From Mesostigma viride (Eukaryota > Streptophyta > Mesostigmatophyceae > Mesostigmatales > Mesostigmataceae), in assembly GCA_009746045.1 (NCBI GenBank), contig RPFO01000421.1:1-64000 (forward strand): a stretch of 64,000 nt of DNA, given 5' to 3'. Made by a program: the position numbers and the translations under genes. Positions 13,603 to 23,411 of the stretch are shown here, in pieces. The notes below the pieces were generated by a model. It was not told the DNA's origin and made no database searches. It was given only the letters and a program-made list of their open reading frames with translations. The first letter of the stretch is position 1. Each line of letters begins with the position of its first letter.

Positions 13603-13654
13603 TTGGGGGGCTGCCGCCCCCCAAACCCCCCGCGTGGGGGGCTCCGCCCCCCAC
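13603..13654 (+). promoter_or_regulatory. Two strong GC hairpins in the LINE 5' leader
   Basis: The first hairpin pairs TTGGGGGGC (13,603-13,611) with GCCCCCCAA (13,616-13,624). The second pairs GTGGGGGGC (13,634-13,642) with GCCCCCCAC (13,646-13,654). They lie between the satellite and the first ATG (13,703). They could be RNA structure in the leader or G-quadruplex-forming DNA. The pairing is seen directly; the function is inference. Confidence 0.6.
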
Positions 13655-13702
13655 ACCCCCCGCCCCCCCCCTCGGTGGCTGCCACGCCTGCCCTGATTGT
13701 TC

Positions 13703-14230
13703 ATGGACGACCCACGACCCCCTTCGCCCAACGGCTCCCCCGCTCCCCGGTTGGCGCCTCGGCGGTCCTCTCGGCTTGCGGCCCTTCTTGCGGAGGTGGG
13801 CGACCCGGCTGCGGGGGGCTCGGGCGCCCCGGTCTCCCCCTCCTTGGTCTGCGAGGTCTGCCGGAGCGGGCACCGCGGGCACCACATGTTAGTTTGTGAT
13901 GCTTGCAATTCCGGGTGGCACTTGCAGTGTCTTACTCCCCGGCTCTACCGGGTCCCGCCGGGCTCCTGGACGTGCCCGCGCTGTCCCCCCCGGCGGGCCC
14001 CCGGGCTGCCCTCCCCGCTGGGTGCTCCGGCCCCCTGCCCCGTGTGCCCCCCTGCCGAGGCCCTCGGGGCGGGCCGTGGCCTGCCCGATGGGGCCGCCGT
14101 TGCTCGGGCCCTGGCGCCCTCGGCCCCGGGGCCCCACCCGTCGCCTGGCCCCGCCGACGGGGGCGCGGCGCTGTCGCCTGGGCTGGCCCGGCCGACCCCC
14201 GGCGGGCCTGGCGACCCCGGCGCCCGCCCC
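13703..14230 (+). CDS. LINE N-terminal segment: PHD finger
   Basis: The first in-frame ATG is 13,703 (MDDPRPPSPNGS). About 50 residues in, a PHD finger follows: CEVC, then CDAC, then H-x2-C, then CPRC. These are the eight Cys/His ligands of a C4HC3 zinc finger that in chromatin proteins reads histone H3 tails. A second short CPVC pair follows, then a Pro/Ala/Gly-rich linker. The frame stays open to 14,461, but protein-like sequence moves to the next frame at roughly 14,200-14,240, so a small indel lies in this GC-rich stretch. The role in the element (targeting to chromatin) is inference. Confidence 0.75.
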
Positions 14231-14528
14231 CGGCCCCTCGCTCCCCGACGCTCTGGCCTCCCTTCCCCCGGCCGCGGTTGGCCACCCAGCCGCCACCCCC
14301 GTCCTTGCCGCGTGGGACGGCGGCCCCCGGGCCCACGCGTTCACCTCGTGGCCGCCCTCGCACATTGTCGGCGTGGTGGGCCGCGCCACCTTTTCTTGGG
14401 CGTACTGCCCTTTGTTGCTGGACGCGGTCGGGTTCCAGGCCGCCTTCCCCTCGCTCCCTAGGCCCCCGGCCTTCCTGGCCCTAGTTGCGCAGGTGCGGGC
14501 GACATTTCTTTCCGCCGCCCCCCGGTGA
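14231..14528 (+). CDS. LINE segment 2: unassigned domain, first part
   Basis: In the frame ending at 14,528 the sequence becomes protein-like (VGHPAATPVLAAWDG, then HIVGVVGRATFSWAYC). It follows the PHD segment after a frame change and precedes segment 3 after another at the C6 tract 14,516-14,522. I recognise no family. It may belong to one globular domain together with segment 3. Confidence 0.5.
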
Positions 14529-15095
14529 CGGCCTCGACTCTTTGGGGGTATGTCTTGGAAGGATATCACGCCGGCTGCCGGCTGCCGTGGCATCTCCCGG
14601 CCGCCCGGCAGGAAGAGCTGCTTTCCCTGGACGAGCGGGTGGGTCAGGAGGTGGTCGAGTTCGTCACGGCGGTGGCTCGAGACGCACAGGTCTCGGTGCG
14701 GGCGGCCTACCTCGCGGGCGGCGCCGACCTGGGCCTCATGTCCCCGCGGCAGCTTCGCCTCTTCTTGGACGCCCAGGCCCCGCCTCCCGGCCCGGTTGCC
14801 AGTGGGGGCTTTCTCATCACCTCCCTCAGCCTGGCGCAGGCCGCCATGCTGCGTGTGGAGTTCGGGGCCCCCATCGCGGTTCAGGGCGGCCAGGCCATCT
14901 TGGTGGACTCGGCCGGGCGCGCCCAGCCCCTAACCGCGGGGACGCCTGTTTCTGCCTTCCTCCACGACATCCTGGAGTTGGCAGGCATCCCGCACGAATG
15001 GCACCCCGCGGCTGACCAACCGGTCGGCATCCTCTCGCGCGCCCAGATTGCTGCTCTCCCGGGTTGCTGGGAGGCCGGCTGGGACCCGCCCCCCC
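14529..15095 (+). CDS. LINE segment 3: unassigned domain, second part
   Basis: This frame reads WGYVLEGYHAGCRLPWHLPA through to ELAGIPHEWHPAADQPVGIL. Composition and hydrophobic pattern look like a folded domain rather than linker. It contains no zinc-ligand pattern and no clear protease signature such as the OTU or ULP proteases known in some LINEs. The frame changes at the C7 tract near 15,090, where the RING segment begins. Function unknown. Confidence 0.5.
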
Positions 15096-15950
15096 TCATG
15101 TCCGGTCCCTTCTGGAGGGGGACGACCCCGAGTCGGGCTCCTGTGCCATCTGCCTTGAGCCCTTCCGGCCGGGGGATGGCTTGTGTCGCCTGCCCGCGTG
15201 CGGCCACACATTCCATCAAGCGTGCATCGCGCGCAGCTTGCTCCACTCCGTGCCGCGCTGCCCGTTGTGCCGGGCTGTTGTGCCGCCCCCTGGGACTGCG
15301 CTTCCTCTCGGCCCGCCCCCGGTCTCGCTGGGTCCCCTGCCGGGTCCCCACCGGGCCCCGGGGCCAGCTGCCTCCCCGACCCCTCGGCCGCCGCCCCCGG
15401 CCTCGTTGCCGGGGCCTGGGGTGGTCGCGGGCGCGCTGGCGAGTCCCCCTGGGAGGGGCGCCGGCGTTCTCGATCCCCCTCCGCTGGGGGTCTCCCCGGT
15501 GGGCACTGCCTCCTCCGTGGCCCCGGCGGGCATGCCGGGCGCTGGTCGGGTCGTGGTGCGCGCGCCTGCCGGCCCGGCTGGGGAGACGCCGCAGGCCCCA
15601 CGTCCTGCCTTTGCTGGCGCCGCTCCCCGCCACTCAGCGCCCGCCGACGGCCTTCACCGGTGTGCCGTGCTGCTTCCCACGGGGTCCCCGTGTGCTGGTG
15701 TGTTCCACAACCGTAACCTCCTCTGCCAGCACCTTCGCGCTGTGCACCCCGATCTCGGCGCGGCGGATCTGCAGGCCATGAGCTGTTACCGGTGCCCGGA
15801 AGCTCACTGCCAGCGGGTGTACTCCATTCACGGGCGCGCTCAGCACGCGCGCGCCTGTGTTGCTCAACGGCCCCTCAACCGGCCAGCAGTCCCGGCCCCC
15901 TCCCCCCTCCCGCCTCGGCTCCCACCGGCTCCCAGCCCCCGCCGCCCGAC
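15096..15950 (+). CDS. LINE segment 4: RING-H2 finger plus Cys/His fingers
   Basis: Soon after the frame change a classical RING-H2 finger appears: CAICLEPF, then CRLPACGHTFHQACI, then CPLC. This is the C3H2C3 ligand set of E3 ubiquitin ligases. After a long Pro-rich linker come CAVLLPTGSPCAGVF-HNRNLLCQHLRAVH and a C-x4-C-x-H type motif (CYRCPEAHC ... H ... H), resembling nucleic-acid-binding zinc fingers found ahead of the RT in R2-like LINEs. Ligase activity is inferred from the family and not shown. The frame changes within C tracts around 15,895-15,960. Confidence 0.7.
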
Positions 15951-16705
15951 TACTCGGCCAGTTGGCGTTGGCTTGACACGGTTCCCTGGGATGCATGCGC
16001 CATCAACCCGACGTCTACCCTGACCGACCTCCCCCACCGCGCGCGTAGCCTTTTCGCGCAATGTGCAATCGTTTCTCTCCGGCGCATGCACGCCGCTCCG
16101 GACGACCCGCTGGGCTTTAAACTGCACATGGTGACCCCCCGCCTGCTCCTCACCCCTCTCGGGCGTGGTGTGCGCGGCCTCCAGGGTGCGGTTATTGCCC
16201 GTTGCCGACGCTTTCTGCAGGGGGACTGGGAGGGGCTGTTTGGCGTGCCGCCCCCGCGCACGGCCCGGCTGTCGGGGGAGGTCAACTTCGAGCGGGTGGC
16301 CGCCGACGTCATCCGCCTCGTCCGCGAGGGGCAGCTCAGCCGGGCCATGACCCGCTTGGAAATGGCCAAGCTGGCCCCCGCCAATGCGGCTACCCTGGCG
16401 GCCTTGGAGGCTCTTCACCCTGCGGAGCCCGGATTCCAGCTGCCCGTGCCGGACCCCCTGCCGGCCCCCCTCCGGCTGGACCGCGACTGCTTCCTGGAGG
16501 TGATGCGTGCGGTCCCGCGGGCTTCCTCTACCGGGCCGTCGGGCTGGCGCTACGAGCACTTGGAGGTCCTGGTGGGGCATGGGGGCGAGGACATTCTCTT
16601 TGACACCCTCATTGACCTGGCGGCTGGTCGCGTTCCTCCCGCTGCGCGCGAGTGGTTAGCGGGCGCTCGCCTCCTCGCTCTGCTCAAGGGTGTCTTGCCC
16701 CCCCC
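15951..16705 (+). CDS. LINE segment 5: N-terminal extension of the reverse transcriptase
   Basis: This frame carries the region ahead of the RT fingers, including SASWRWLDTVPWDACAINP, the FLQGDWEGLFG segment and the conserved start of the RT (RAVPRASSTGPSGWRYEHLE). The last of these matches the S-x-G-x-D/W-G-x-x-x-E/L pattern at the start of LINE polymerases. The frame breaks at the C8 tract 16,697-16,704; the next frame continues directly with PEGKVRPIACGEVL. A one-base length change in that homopolymer would unite segments 5 and 6. Confidence 0.75.
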
Positions 16706-18862
16706 GAGGGCAAGGTGCGCCCGATCGCCTGCGGTGAGGTGCTCCGCAAGCTCGTGGGCAAAGTGATCTGCCGCCAAAAGGCGCCCGAGCTCCGTGCCTT
16801 TTTCTGCCCGCCCCTCGCAGCGGGTGAGACCTCGGTGGCGGCCCAGCTGGGGGTGACGACTCCAGGCGGGGCGGATATCCTCATCCATTCGGTGCAGGCC
16901 TACCTCGAGGCCCACCCCACCCACGCTGTCGTCAAGGTCGACTGCCACAACGCGTTCAACAGTCTGTCCCGCGCCAGCATGTTTGCGGCCGTCATGGAGT
17001 CCTTCGAGGACTTGTACGCTTGGACAGCCGTGTGCTACGGCCAGCCCGGCCAACTGGTTCACATCATGGAGGACGGCACTCGCGGCGGCCTGCTGTCGCG
17101 GTCGGGCACCCAGCAAGGGGACCCCCTGGGACCCCTGTACTTTGCCGCCCCCCTCCAGGGTTGCCTCCAAGCGGTCCATGCTGCCCACCCGGCGGTCGCT
17201 ATTCAGGCCTACTTGGATGATATCTACCTTCTGGGCCCTGTGCCGGACACCACCGCGGCTCTGCTGGCACTGCAGACCGCGGTGGCCGACATCAACCTCC
17301 AGTTGACCCTGGCCAAGTGCGCGGTGTACTCGCCCCAAGGTGATTGCTCCGGCTTTCCGCCCCAGCTCTTGGGCCGGGACGAGCGCCTCCATGGGTTGGA
17401 TGTCCTCGGCGTTCCGGTTGGCGACCCCGCGTTTGTCATCGATGCTCTGCGGGCCGCCCTCGAGGCACGCACTGAGGTACTGCCCTTGATTGCGCGCCTT
17501 CATGATTCGCAGACCAAGGGTCTGCTTCTGTGGTTTTGCGCTCACCCTCGCGTCGTTCACTGGCTCCGGGGCGCTCTTCCGGCTCAGGTCCGGCTGGCCG
17601 CCGAGGGCCACGACGAACGCATCCAGTCGGCCTTGGCGCAGCTGGTCCCGGGCCCCGACCTCCCGCCACATGCTATTCGCATTGCCTCCCTGCCTGCACG
17701 GATGGGTGGCTGCGGTCTGACTCGTGCCGCCCGGCTGGCCCCAGCAGCATTTTTGGGCTCCGTCGCTCAGTCGTGGGCGGAAAGCTGCCGGCTCCTGCCC
17801 CTTTTGGCAACGGCAGCGCCTGACCTCCTGGACCCCAGCAGCCCTTTGCCCTTCGTCACCGCCATCCAGGAGGCCTATGCTGAGATCCAGCAGGCCTGTT
17901 CTCCCGTCCGTGCCGCTCAGGCGGTACAGCGCCACCTCCCTCGCGGCACTCCCTCGGTCGCCTCCGTTCAATCTCCCGCCGCATTCCCTGCTCGCGTCAT
18001 CGATAAACACCAGAAAACCTACGCGGGTATTCTGCACACGGCTGATTGGATTGCTCTTTTCGCGGACCTCAACGCCCAGGGACGTGCGTGGCTGTTCTCG
18101 CTTTCCTTGCGGAGTGTGGGCTCGGCGTACCTTCGTGCTCTTCCCATGGCCCCCCCATTCGCCTTGGCTCCCAGCCACTACTCGGTGGCGCTCCGGCACC
18201 AGCTATTTGCCCCGCAGCCTCTTGTTCCGGCCGGGCGGCCTTGTGGTAGCTGTGGGCAGCCGCTGGATCCCACGGGGACTCACTACCTTGCCTGCATGGG
18301 GGGCCAACAGAATCAGAATTGGTATTTGTATTTGCACACTGTCCTCCTGACGGTGGTGCTCGCCATGATTCGGTCGGTTTTCCCCCACGCGAACATCCGG
18401 TCCGAGGATGCGGATGGCGCTGCCTTCTATTCCCCCAACCACCGGCCTGACATCGTGGTGCTGGACTTTGAGGGGGGTGGCCGGCATCTGCTTATTGACG
18501 TTTCGGTGGCGCGGCCCTTGGCTCTTAGCCACGTGGCTGGGGCCTCCCTCACGGCAGGTTACACGGCGGACCGGGCGGAGCGGGCCAAGCTCCTGGCCTA
18601 CGGCGACGTCGGGCACCATCGTGTGGTGCCCTTTGTCCTGGAGGAGTTTGGGGCCATGGGGCCCCTGACCTCCGCCTTCTTCAAGGAGTGTTGCCGGCTC
18701 CGGGAGGACCGGCTGGACCTGGAGGGCCAGCGGGCCCCATGGTCGGCGCGGACCTGGACGTCATATTGGCGTCAGCGCTTGTCGGTGGCGCTGACTCGGG
18801 CCATGGCTGACATCATGCTCCGCCGTACGCGGGCTGATTTTGCGGTGCAGCAGGGCTATTAG
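16705..18862 (+). CDS. LINE segment 6: reverse transcriptase, CCHC knuckle and restriction-like endonuclease
   Basis: This is an open frame of about 719 codons to the stop at 18,862. RT motifs in order: GKVRPIACGEVLRKLVGKVI, motif A (VKVDCHNAFNSLSR), motif B (QQGDPLGPLYF), catalytic YLDD at 17,210-17,221, and motif D (LTLAKCAVYSPQGDC). Downstream, a CX2CX9HX3C knuckle begins at 18,242 (CGSCGQPLD ... THYLAC), and a PD-(D/E)XK-type site follows with RPDIVVLDF at 18,443 and LLIDVSVARP at about 18,491. Knuckle plus endonuclease after the RT is the R2-type layout that nicks DNA and primes reverse transcription on the target. Catalytic residues look intact. Confidence 0.9.
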
Positions 18863-19005
18863 GTTCCTCCCGTTAGGCGTTTCCATTGGTCTTATCGTAG
18901 TATAGAGCTTTGACATGGCTCTGTATATTATAGGTTTATAGCTGGGCGTTTGCTTTGGTTTGAGTGATTTCACTCTGTTGTAAGTAATTATATTTTTTAA
19001 ATATA
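18863..19005 (+). other. LINE family A 3' UTR with (TA)n tail
   Basis: From the stop codon the sequence runs through TTCCATTGGTCTTATCGTAG to a T-rich then TATATATA end. The same UTR ends the copies at 1,518-1,680 (minus strand) and 19,780-19,915. All copies end in a short TA repeat and not a poly(A) tail. Confidence 0.8.
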
Positions 19006-19915
19006 TATAGCCTTTCTCGCTTTCCTTGCGGAGTGTGGGCTCGGCGTACCTTCGTGCTCTTCCCATGGCCCCCCCATTCGCCTTGGCTCCCAGCCACTAC
19101 TCGGTGGCGCTCCGGCACCAGCTATTTGCCCCGCAGCCTCTTGTTCCGGCCGGGCGGCCTTGTGGTAGCTGTGGGCAGCCGCTGGATCCCACGGGGACTC
19201 ACTACCTTGCCTGCATGGGGGGCCAACAGAATCAGAATTGGTATTTGTATTTGCACACTGTCCTCCTGACGGTGGTGCTCGCCATGATTCGGTCGGTTTT
19301 CCCCCACGCGAACATCCGGTCCGAGGATGCGGATGGCGCTGCCTTCTATTCCCCAACCACCGGCCTGACATCGTGGTGCTGGACTTTGAGGGGGTGGCCG
19401 GCATCTGCTTATTGACGTTTCGGTGGCGCGGCCCTTGGCTCTTAGCCACGTGGCTGGGGCCTCCCTCACGGCAGGTTACACGGCGGACCGGGCGGAGCGG
19501 GCCAAGCTCCTGGCCTACGGCGACGTCGGGCACCATCGTGTGGTGCCCTTTGTCCTGGAGGAGTTTGGGGCCATGGGGCCCCTGACCTCCGCCTTCTTCA
19601 AGGCGTGTTGCCGGCTCCGGGAGGACCGGCTGGACCTGGAGGGCCAGCGGGCCCCATGGTCGGCGCGGACCTGGACGTCATATTGGCGTCAGCGCTTGTC
19701 GGTGGCGCTGACTCGGGCCATGGCTGACATCATGCTCCGCCGTACGCGGGCTGATTTTGCGGTGCAGCAGGGCTATTAGGTTCCTCCCGTTAGGAGTTTC
19801 CATTGGTCTTATCGTAGTATAGAGCTTTGACATGGCTCTGTATAGAGGTTTATAGCTGGGCGTTTGCTTTGGTTTGAGTGATTTCACTCTGCTGTACGTA
19901 ATTATATTATTATAT
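19006..19915 (+). mobile_element. 5'-truncated LINE family A copy, C-terminal third
   Basis: The copy starts at CGCTTTCCTTGCGGAG, matching 18,102 onward, and continues to the 3' end with its own TA tail. It keeps the CCHC knuckle and the endonuclease region. Two one-base losses in homopolymers (C near 19,353 and G near 19,390, compared with 18,434 and 18,475) shift the frame twice. It lies head-to-tail behind the larger copy, joined at TATATATAGCCTTTCTC. Confidence 0.9.
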
Positions 19916-20204
19916 ATATAGCCTTTTTCACCTTTGCGGAGTGCCTGATCAGAATATAAGCTTGGCTGATTTCGATAGTACCGGCTACGCCCCCTTCTCA
20001 AGAAGGTTTCAGCCGTGTTCAGCCCGTCTCACGGTGCGAGACTGAACAAGTCTCGCGTGCAGACACGTGTGTAGTACTCCTACACACAGATCTCGAGTGA
20101 TTTATCTAGTACCAAATCCGAAAGGCTTGCATCACTCCCCGGACAGGAGAACTTTTGCGGATGACTGTAGGTGTAAGTTGGCGATGCCATGGTAACCGGA
20201 GACG

Positions 20205-20262
20205 TCCGTCCTATAGTCAGCAAAATTGGTGCGAGAGGTCCCCAGTTCGATTCCGGTCGGAT
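20205..20262 (+). pseudogene. tRNA-Glu-like Pol III promoter remnant, copy 1
   Basis: TCCGTCC at 20,205-20,211 pairs with GGTCGGA at the 3' end in six of seven positions, like an acceptor stem. TATAGTC follows, as at the D arm of eukaryotic tRNA-Glu. GAGAGGTCCC then leads into AGTTCGATTCC (20,244-20,254), which matches the B box GGTTCGANTCC at ten of eleven positions. Total length is about 58 nt, so the anticodon arm is missing and it cannot be a working tRNA. It looks like the Pol III promoter head of a tRNA-derived SINE. Confidence 0.5.
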
Positions 20263-20597
20263 TCATTTGCAGATCGCGTTTTCCGCGTTTTCCGCGGCCC
20301 GGCACTGAACGCAAAGGTTTTCACCTTTGCGGAGTGCCTGATCAGAATATACGCTTGGCTGATTTCGATAGTACCGGCTACGCCCCCTTCTCAAGAAGGT
20401 TTCAGCCGTGTTCAGCCCGTCTCACGGTGCGAGACTGAACAAGTCTCGCGTGCAGACACGTGTGTAGTACTCCTACACACAGATCTCGAGTGATTTATCT
20501 AGTACCAAATCCGAAAGGCTTGCATCACTCCCCGGACAGGAGAACTTTTGCGGATGACTGTAGGTGTAAGTTGGCGATGCCATGGTAACCGGAGACG

Positions 20598-20655
20598 TCC
20601 GTCCTATAGTCAGCAAAATTGGTGCGAGAGGTCCCCAGATCGATTCCGGTCGGAT
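20598..20655 (+). pseudogene. tRNA-Glu-like Pol III promoter remnant, copy 2
   Basis: This is the same segment one repeat unit (393 bp) downstream. The B-box-like sequence here is AGATCGATTCC, one base further from consensus than copy 1. The acceptor-like pairing is kept. Confidence 0.45.
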
Positions 20656-20743
20656 TCATTTGCAGATCGCGTTTTCCGCGTTTTCCGCGGCCCGGCACTG
20701 AACGCAAAGGTTTTCACCTTTGCGGAGTGCCTGATCAGAATAT

Positions 20744-21215
20744 AGCCTTGCCGAATGCTATTGGAGACCAACTAAAGCCGACTGCGAAGGATTCGACTAA
20801 AATTAAGTACGGTGAGAAAACGAAAGCCGTCATGCCGACCGTCACTCTAGCAGGCGACCCAGTTTTGTCGTTCCGACAGGTGGCAAGTCGTAAAAGTAAG
20901 ACCGACTACCCGCCAGTCAAGCCCGATCGAGTCGCTAACGTCAAAATGTCGCGAGATGCCATTAAAGATTCCAGCGAGTGAACGAAAATAGTACCCCACT
21001 GCATGAACAAATGATCTCCGTCCGCCGCCCAAGATACGGAGTCTTCGGTCCAACCACGCACGGAAGGCTGTACGATCTCCAGATTCCGTCGACTTGCGCC
21101 CAACGGGAAAAGGCGAAGAGGACACGCGTCGACCACGAGGACCCCTGAAAAAGACCGGAAAAGTACGAAAAACGTACGGAGATCCGCCACAGGATGCCCG
21201 ATGGTTTTTAATATA
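20744..21215 (+). other. Unclassified repeat flanking the LINE cluster
   Basis: A plus-strand frame stays open to 20,981 with protein-like sequence (PTVTLAGDPVLSFRQVASRK, then PVKPDRVANVKMSRDAIKDS), but it has no start of its own and no family I recognise. The second half matches 205-368. It may be a fragment of an older transposon into which the LINE and the 393-bp repeats were inserted. Confidence 0.35.
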
Positions 21216-22015
21216 GTTGGATAAGTAAGTAAGTCCTTGCGTGTCATGCGCATGGGCATGCCATGGAGTACTATGCAAATTAATCTCATTAGAAAAATAA
21301 TTACACGAAAGTTAAAAATATTGGCTACAAATACGTGTTAATTACTTAAGGGGACGGTCCCAGCGCGAATATTTTGGCGCCGAAAAATTTTGCGGTACCC
21401 GTCCGTACCGTGCAAAAGTGGTGCACAGTGCGCGCACCCCTACCGGAGCTGGCCATGGCGACCAGCTTTCAGGCAGAGTAGATAAAGATAGCTCGCGGAA
21501 TGCAGAGAAACTGTGCTAATCTTAAAGACGACAAGTTTATGATATTACTTCTTAGCGGAGTTCGCGTTTTTTACAGTGTCGATGATTTTATTGATGACCA
21601 TCGCCATGGGGGTCCAATCTGATGTTTTGATCGTCGAGAGGAATTAATTTAGAATGCATGCTGGCGGCGGTGATTGTCAGGTTTTATGGGCTTTACCTAG
21701 CGTCAAGGATGCGTTTAAATTGTTATTCGTAAAGCTTTAAAAAATTTGCTGGGTTTCGGCAAGACTTCCGTCATGATCGGTAAGACACTCTCCAGGCTCG
21801 CGGGATGCGCGTCTTATTATTCCATGGAAGGTTGTTCTTTCCTGCGCCGCTGGGCGAAGGACAATGCCGGTAATGGTACGATCGTGTGCTCAGCGTGACC
21901 CTATGAATGTTTCGCTTCCTTTATGGGTTATCAACGCAAGTTTTCGGCTTCTTTCCGTGCAGTTAGCGCCAGGTATAATGCCATTCCGTGCTGCGCATCG
22001 CCAGATTCCTGGCAC
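21216..22015. other. Intergenic DNA, nothing recognised
   Basis: About 800 bp with no convincing ORF, RNA gene or element boundary. Base composition is mixed and AT-richer than the LINE. Confidence 0.5.
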
Positions 22016-22283
22016 CTTTCAGTGGTTTTTCGTGATAGACTCGGCATGGACATGTGCTACACTAGACGTGACGGGCTCACCCCCGGGCAGCCTCCAGGTT
22101 TGTCTGTAATATATGGAGGCAGATGGTGCGCAAGGATAGATGGCAAGTAGTGATGAAGGAGACCACCCCCAAGCCTGTGGGGGCTCCGCGTGTGACCAAG
22201 TATGGCATTCATAATAGTGATTTGGGCCGCGGTGCCCACACCCCTGTAACTAGGACCTAGATAGCTTATACCGTCCATTCCAT
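22016..22283 (+). mobile_element. LINE (family D) C-terminal fragment
   Basis: This is the inverted copy of 27,373-27,641. In the plus direction it encodes the end of a LINE ORF2 (FRDRLGMDMCYTR, then a WQVVMKETTPKPVGAPRVTK-like stretch) and part of its 3' UTR. Small indels and a stop break the frame. It is a dead, 5'-truncated copy. Confidence 0.7.
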
Positions 22284-22355
22284 CCCATGTTCCCCTCCCA
22301 CTGAGGACTTATGCTCACGTTACGCAGTCACGTGTCTATTAATTAATTAATTAAT
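22284..22355. repeat. Dispersed repeat with (TTAA)n, inverted relative to 26,405
   Basis: CCTCCCACTGAGGACTTATG through ACGTGTCTATTAATTAATTA recurs in reverse complement at about 26,405-26,500. Both copies adjoin LINE tails, so this is probably a shared target or a further 3' segment of that LINE family. Confidence 0.6.
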
Positions 22356-23317
22356 TCAGTGGTTTTTATGTACGTTGCATGGCTGGGACGTGTCAAAGCG
22401 TGACCGTGGCATATTGTCAAGTTGTCAGGGATTTGCTGAGTGGTTTTTTGGAAGGAGATTGCTAACAGCACTCAGTTTTGTGTGAATATTGACGCGGCCT
22501 TTCTTAGCAGAGGCTTCATTGTGGTTAGAGGCTCAACAGCTTGAGTTTGCTTCTTGGCAAACAATTGCGCTGGAAAAAAAAGGTGGCAGTGGTTTTTCTG
22601 AGGGCCATACTGCATGGGTGGAACTGCACGTAGGTAGGGGTTATCATTGTCTTGTTGGCCTTCTCCCACTAAAATGGGAGAGCCCTAATTCATATGCTAG
22701 CAAGGCAAGGTAACCATGGTAAGAAGCCTTGGCAAGCAGCATGTATGTATGATAATTCTGCTTTCTCTGTCTGTTGTTACCCTTGTTGGGCAATTAGTGG
22801 ATATGGCTTTCTAGGGTGTGTTTGAATTTGGTCAGCTTGGTTTTGGGATGATGCCCACACCATAAACCTGGAATATGCTTTTGAAGTGTTGGCTAGGCAT
22901 GTAGAGCTACCTGCCTCATTGTTGTGCACACACGCAATGTTCAGGTTGCCCGTGTTGAGGTAAGGCAAGGGCACATGACGTGCCCAGCCACCTCCTTGTA
23001 CATTGTGGTCGAATTGGGCATGGTCAGGAGCCTTTTGGATGGCATAGGAAGTGTTAGTGTGCCTTAATACTCACTAATGCCTTCCTTAGCGCCTGCACAG
23101 GTGGCCAACTGCCAAAATTAATATCTGCTACAGCTGAGCTCAGAATGCCACCAAACTTTGACAGTGCCTTCTATGGTTGTGACAGAATTTGACTTGTGCT
23201 TTTCAGGCCTAATCGATGCGTTATTAAGTCCAGTTTTTGTTGTATTCACCTTTGCCCGGACTTACAGACTTTTTTTTTGCAAACTTATAGCCCGAGGCGG
23301 GGCCCAAGATTCATAAA
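22356..23317. other. Intergenic DNA, nothing recognised
   Basis: Almost 1 kb without a supportable gene. Short open frames exist on both strands (for example 22,489-22,713) but have no recognisable domain, splice structure or neighbouring continuation. Confidence 0.5.
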
Positions 23318-23411
23318 GAGGTACCTTGAAATTAAATAAGAGACATGCCTCTATCCAGTTATATTTTTTGACGCGAGTTTCGATTGGCGTTATCTTGTAG
23401 TATTGGACGAC

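Larger units (their letters stand above)
13589..19005 (+). mobile_element. Near full-length LINE (family A) with PHD, RING, RT and restriction-like endonuclease
   Basis: The element starts flush at the last satellite unit. It has a short GC-rich leader with two hairpins, a long coding region broken by about five frame changes, a stop at 18,862 and a 3' UTR ending in a (TA)n tail. Domain order is PHD finger, unknown domain, RING-H2 finger, small Cys/His fingers, RT with YLDD, CCHC knuckle, and a PD-(D/E)XK-type endonuclease motif. The C-terminal knuckle plus endonuclease is the arrangement of R2/NeSL/CRE-type (RLE) LINEs; no N-terminal AP endonuclease is seen. The frame changes sit at or near C homopolymers. 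Confidence 0.9.
19928..20743 (+). repeat. 393-bp tandem repeat, two units plus a partial third
   Basis: TCACCTTTGCGGAG occurs at 19,928, 20,321 and 20,714, exactly 393 bases apart. The two full units differ at only a few positions (for example AATATAAGC against AATATACGC, and AGTTCGATT against AGATCGATT). Each boundary has a hairpin, GCAAAGG-TTTTCA-CCTTTGC, at 20,311-20,330 and 20,704-20,723. No credible ORF. Each unit carries the tRNA-like segment described separately. It may be a SINE-like or satellite-like element. Confidence 0.9.

Noticed and set aside
13468..14593. Several overlapping Pro/Gly/Arg-rich frames on both strands
   Set aside because: Extreme GC content keeps most frames open. 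Only the frame with the PHD ligands is supported.
16550..18199. 549-codon minus-strand open frame
   Set aside because: It is antisense to the LINE RT, whose plus-strand motifs are unmistakable. GC-rich codon bias opens the opposite frame.
20205..20262. Functional tRNA gene
   Set aside because: Only about 58 nt with no anticodon arm and imperfect T-stem pairing; kept only as a remnant.
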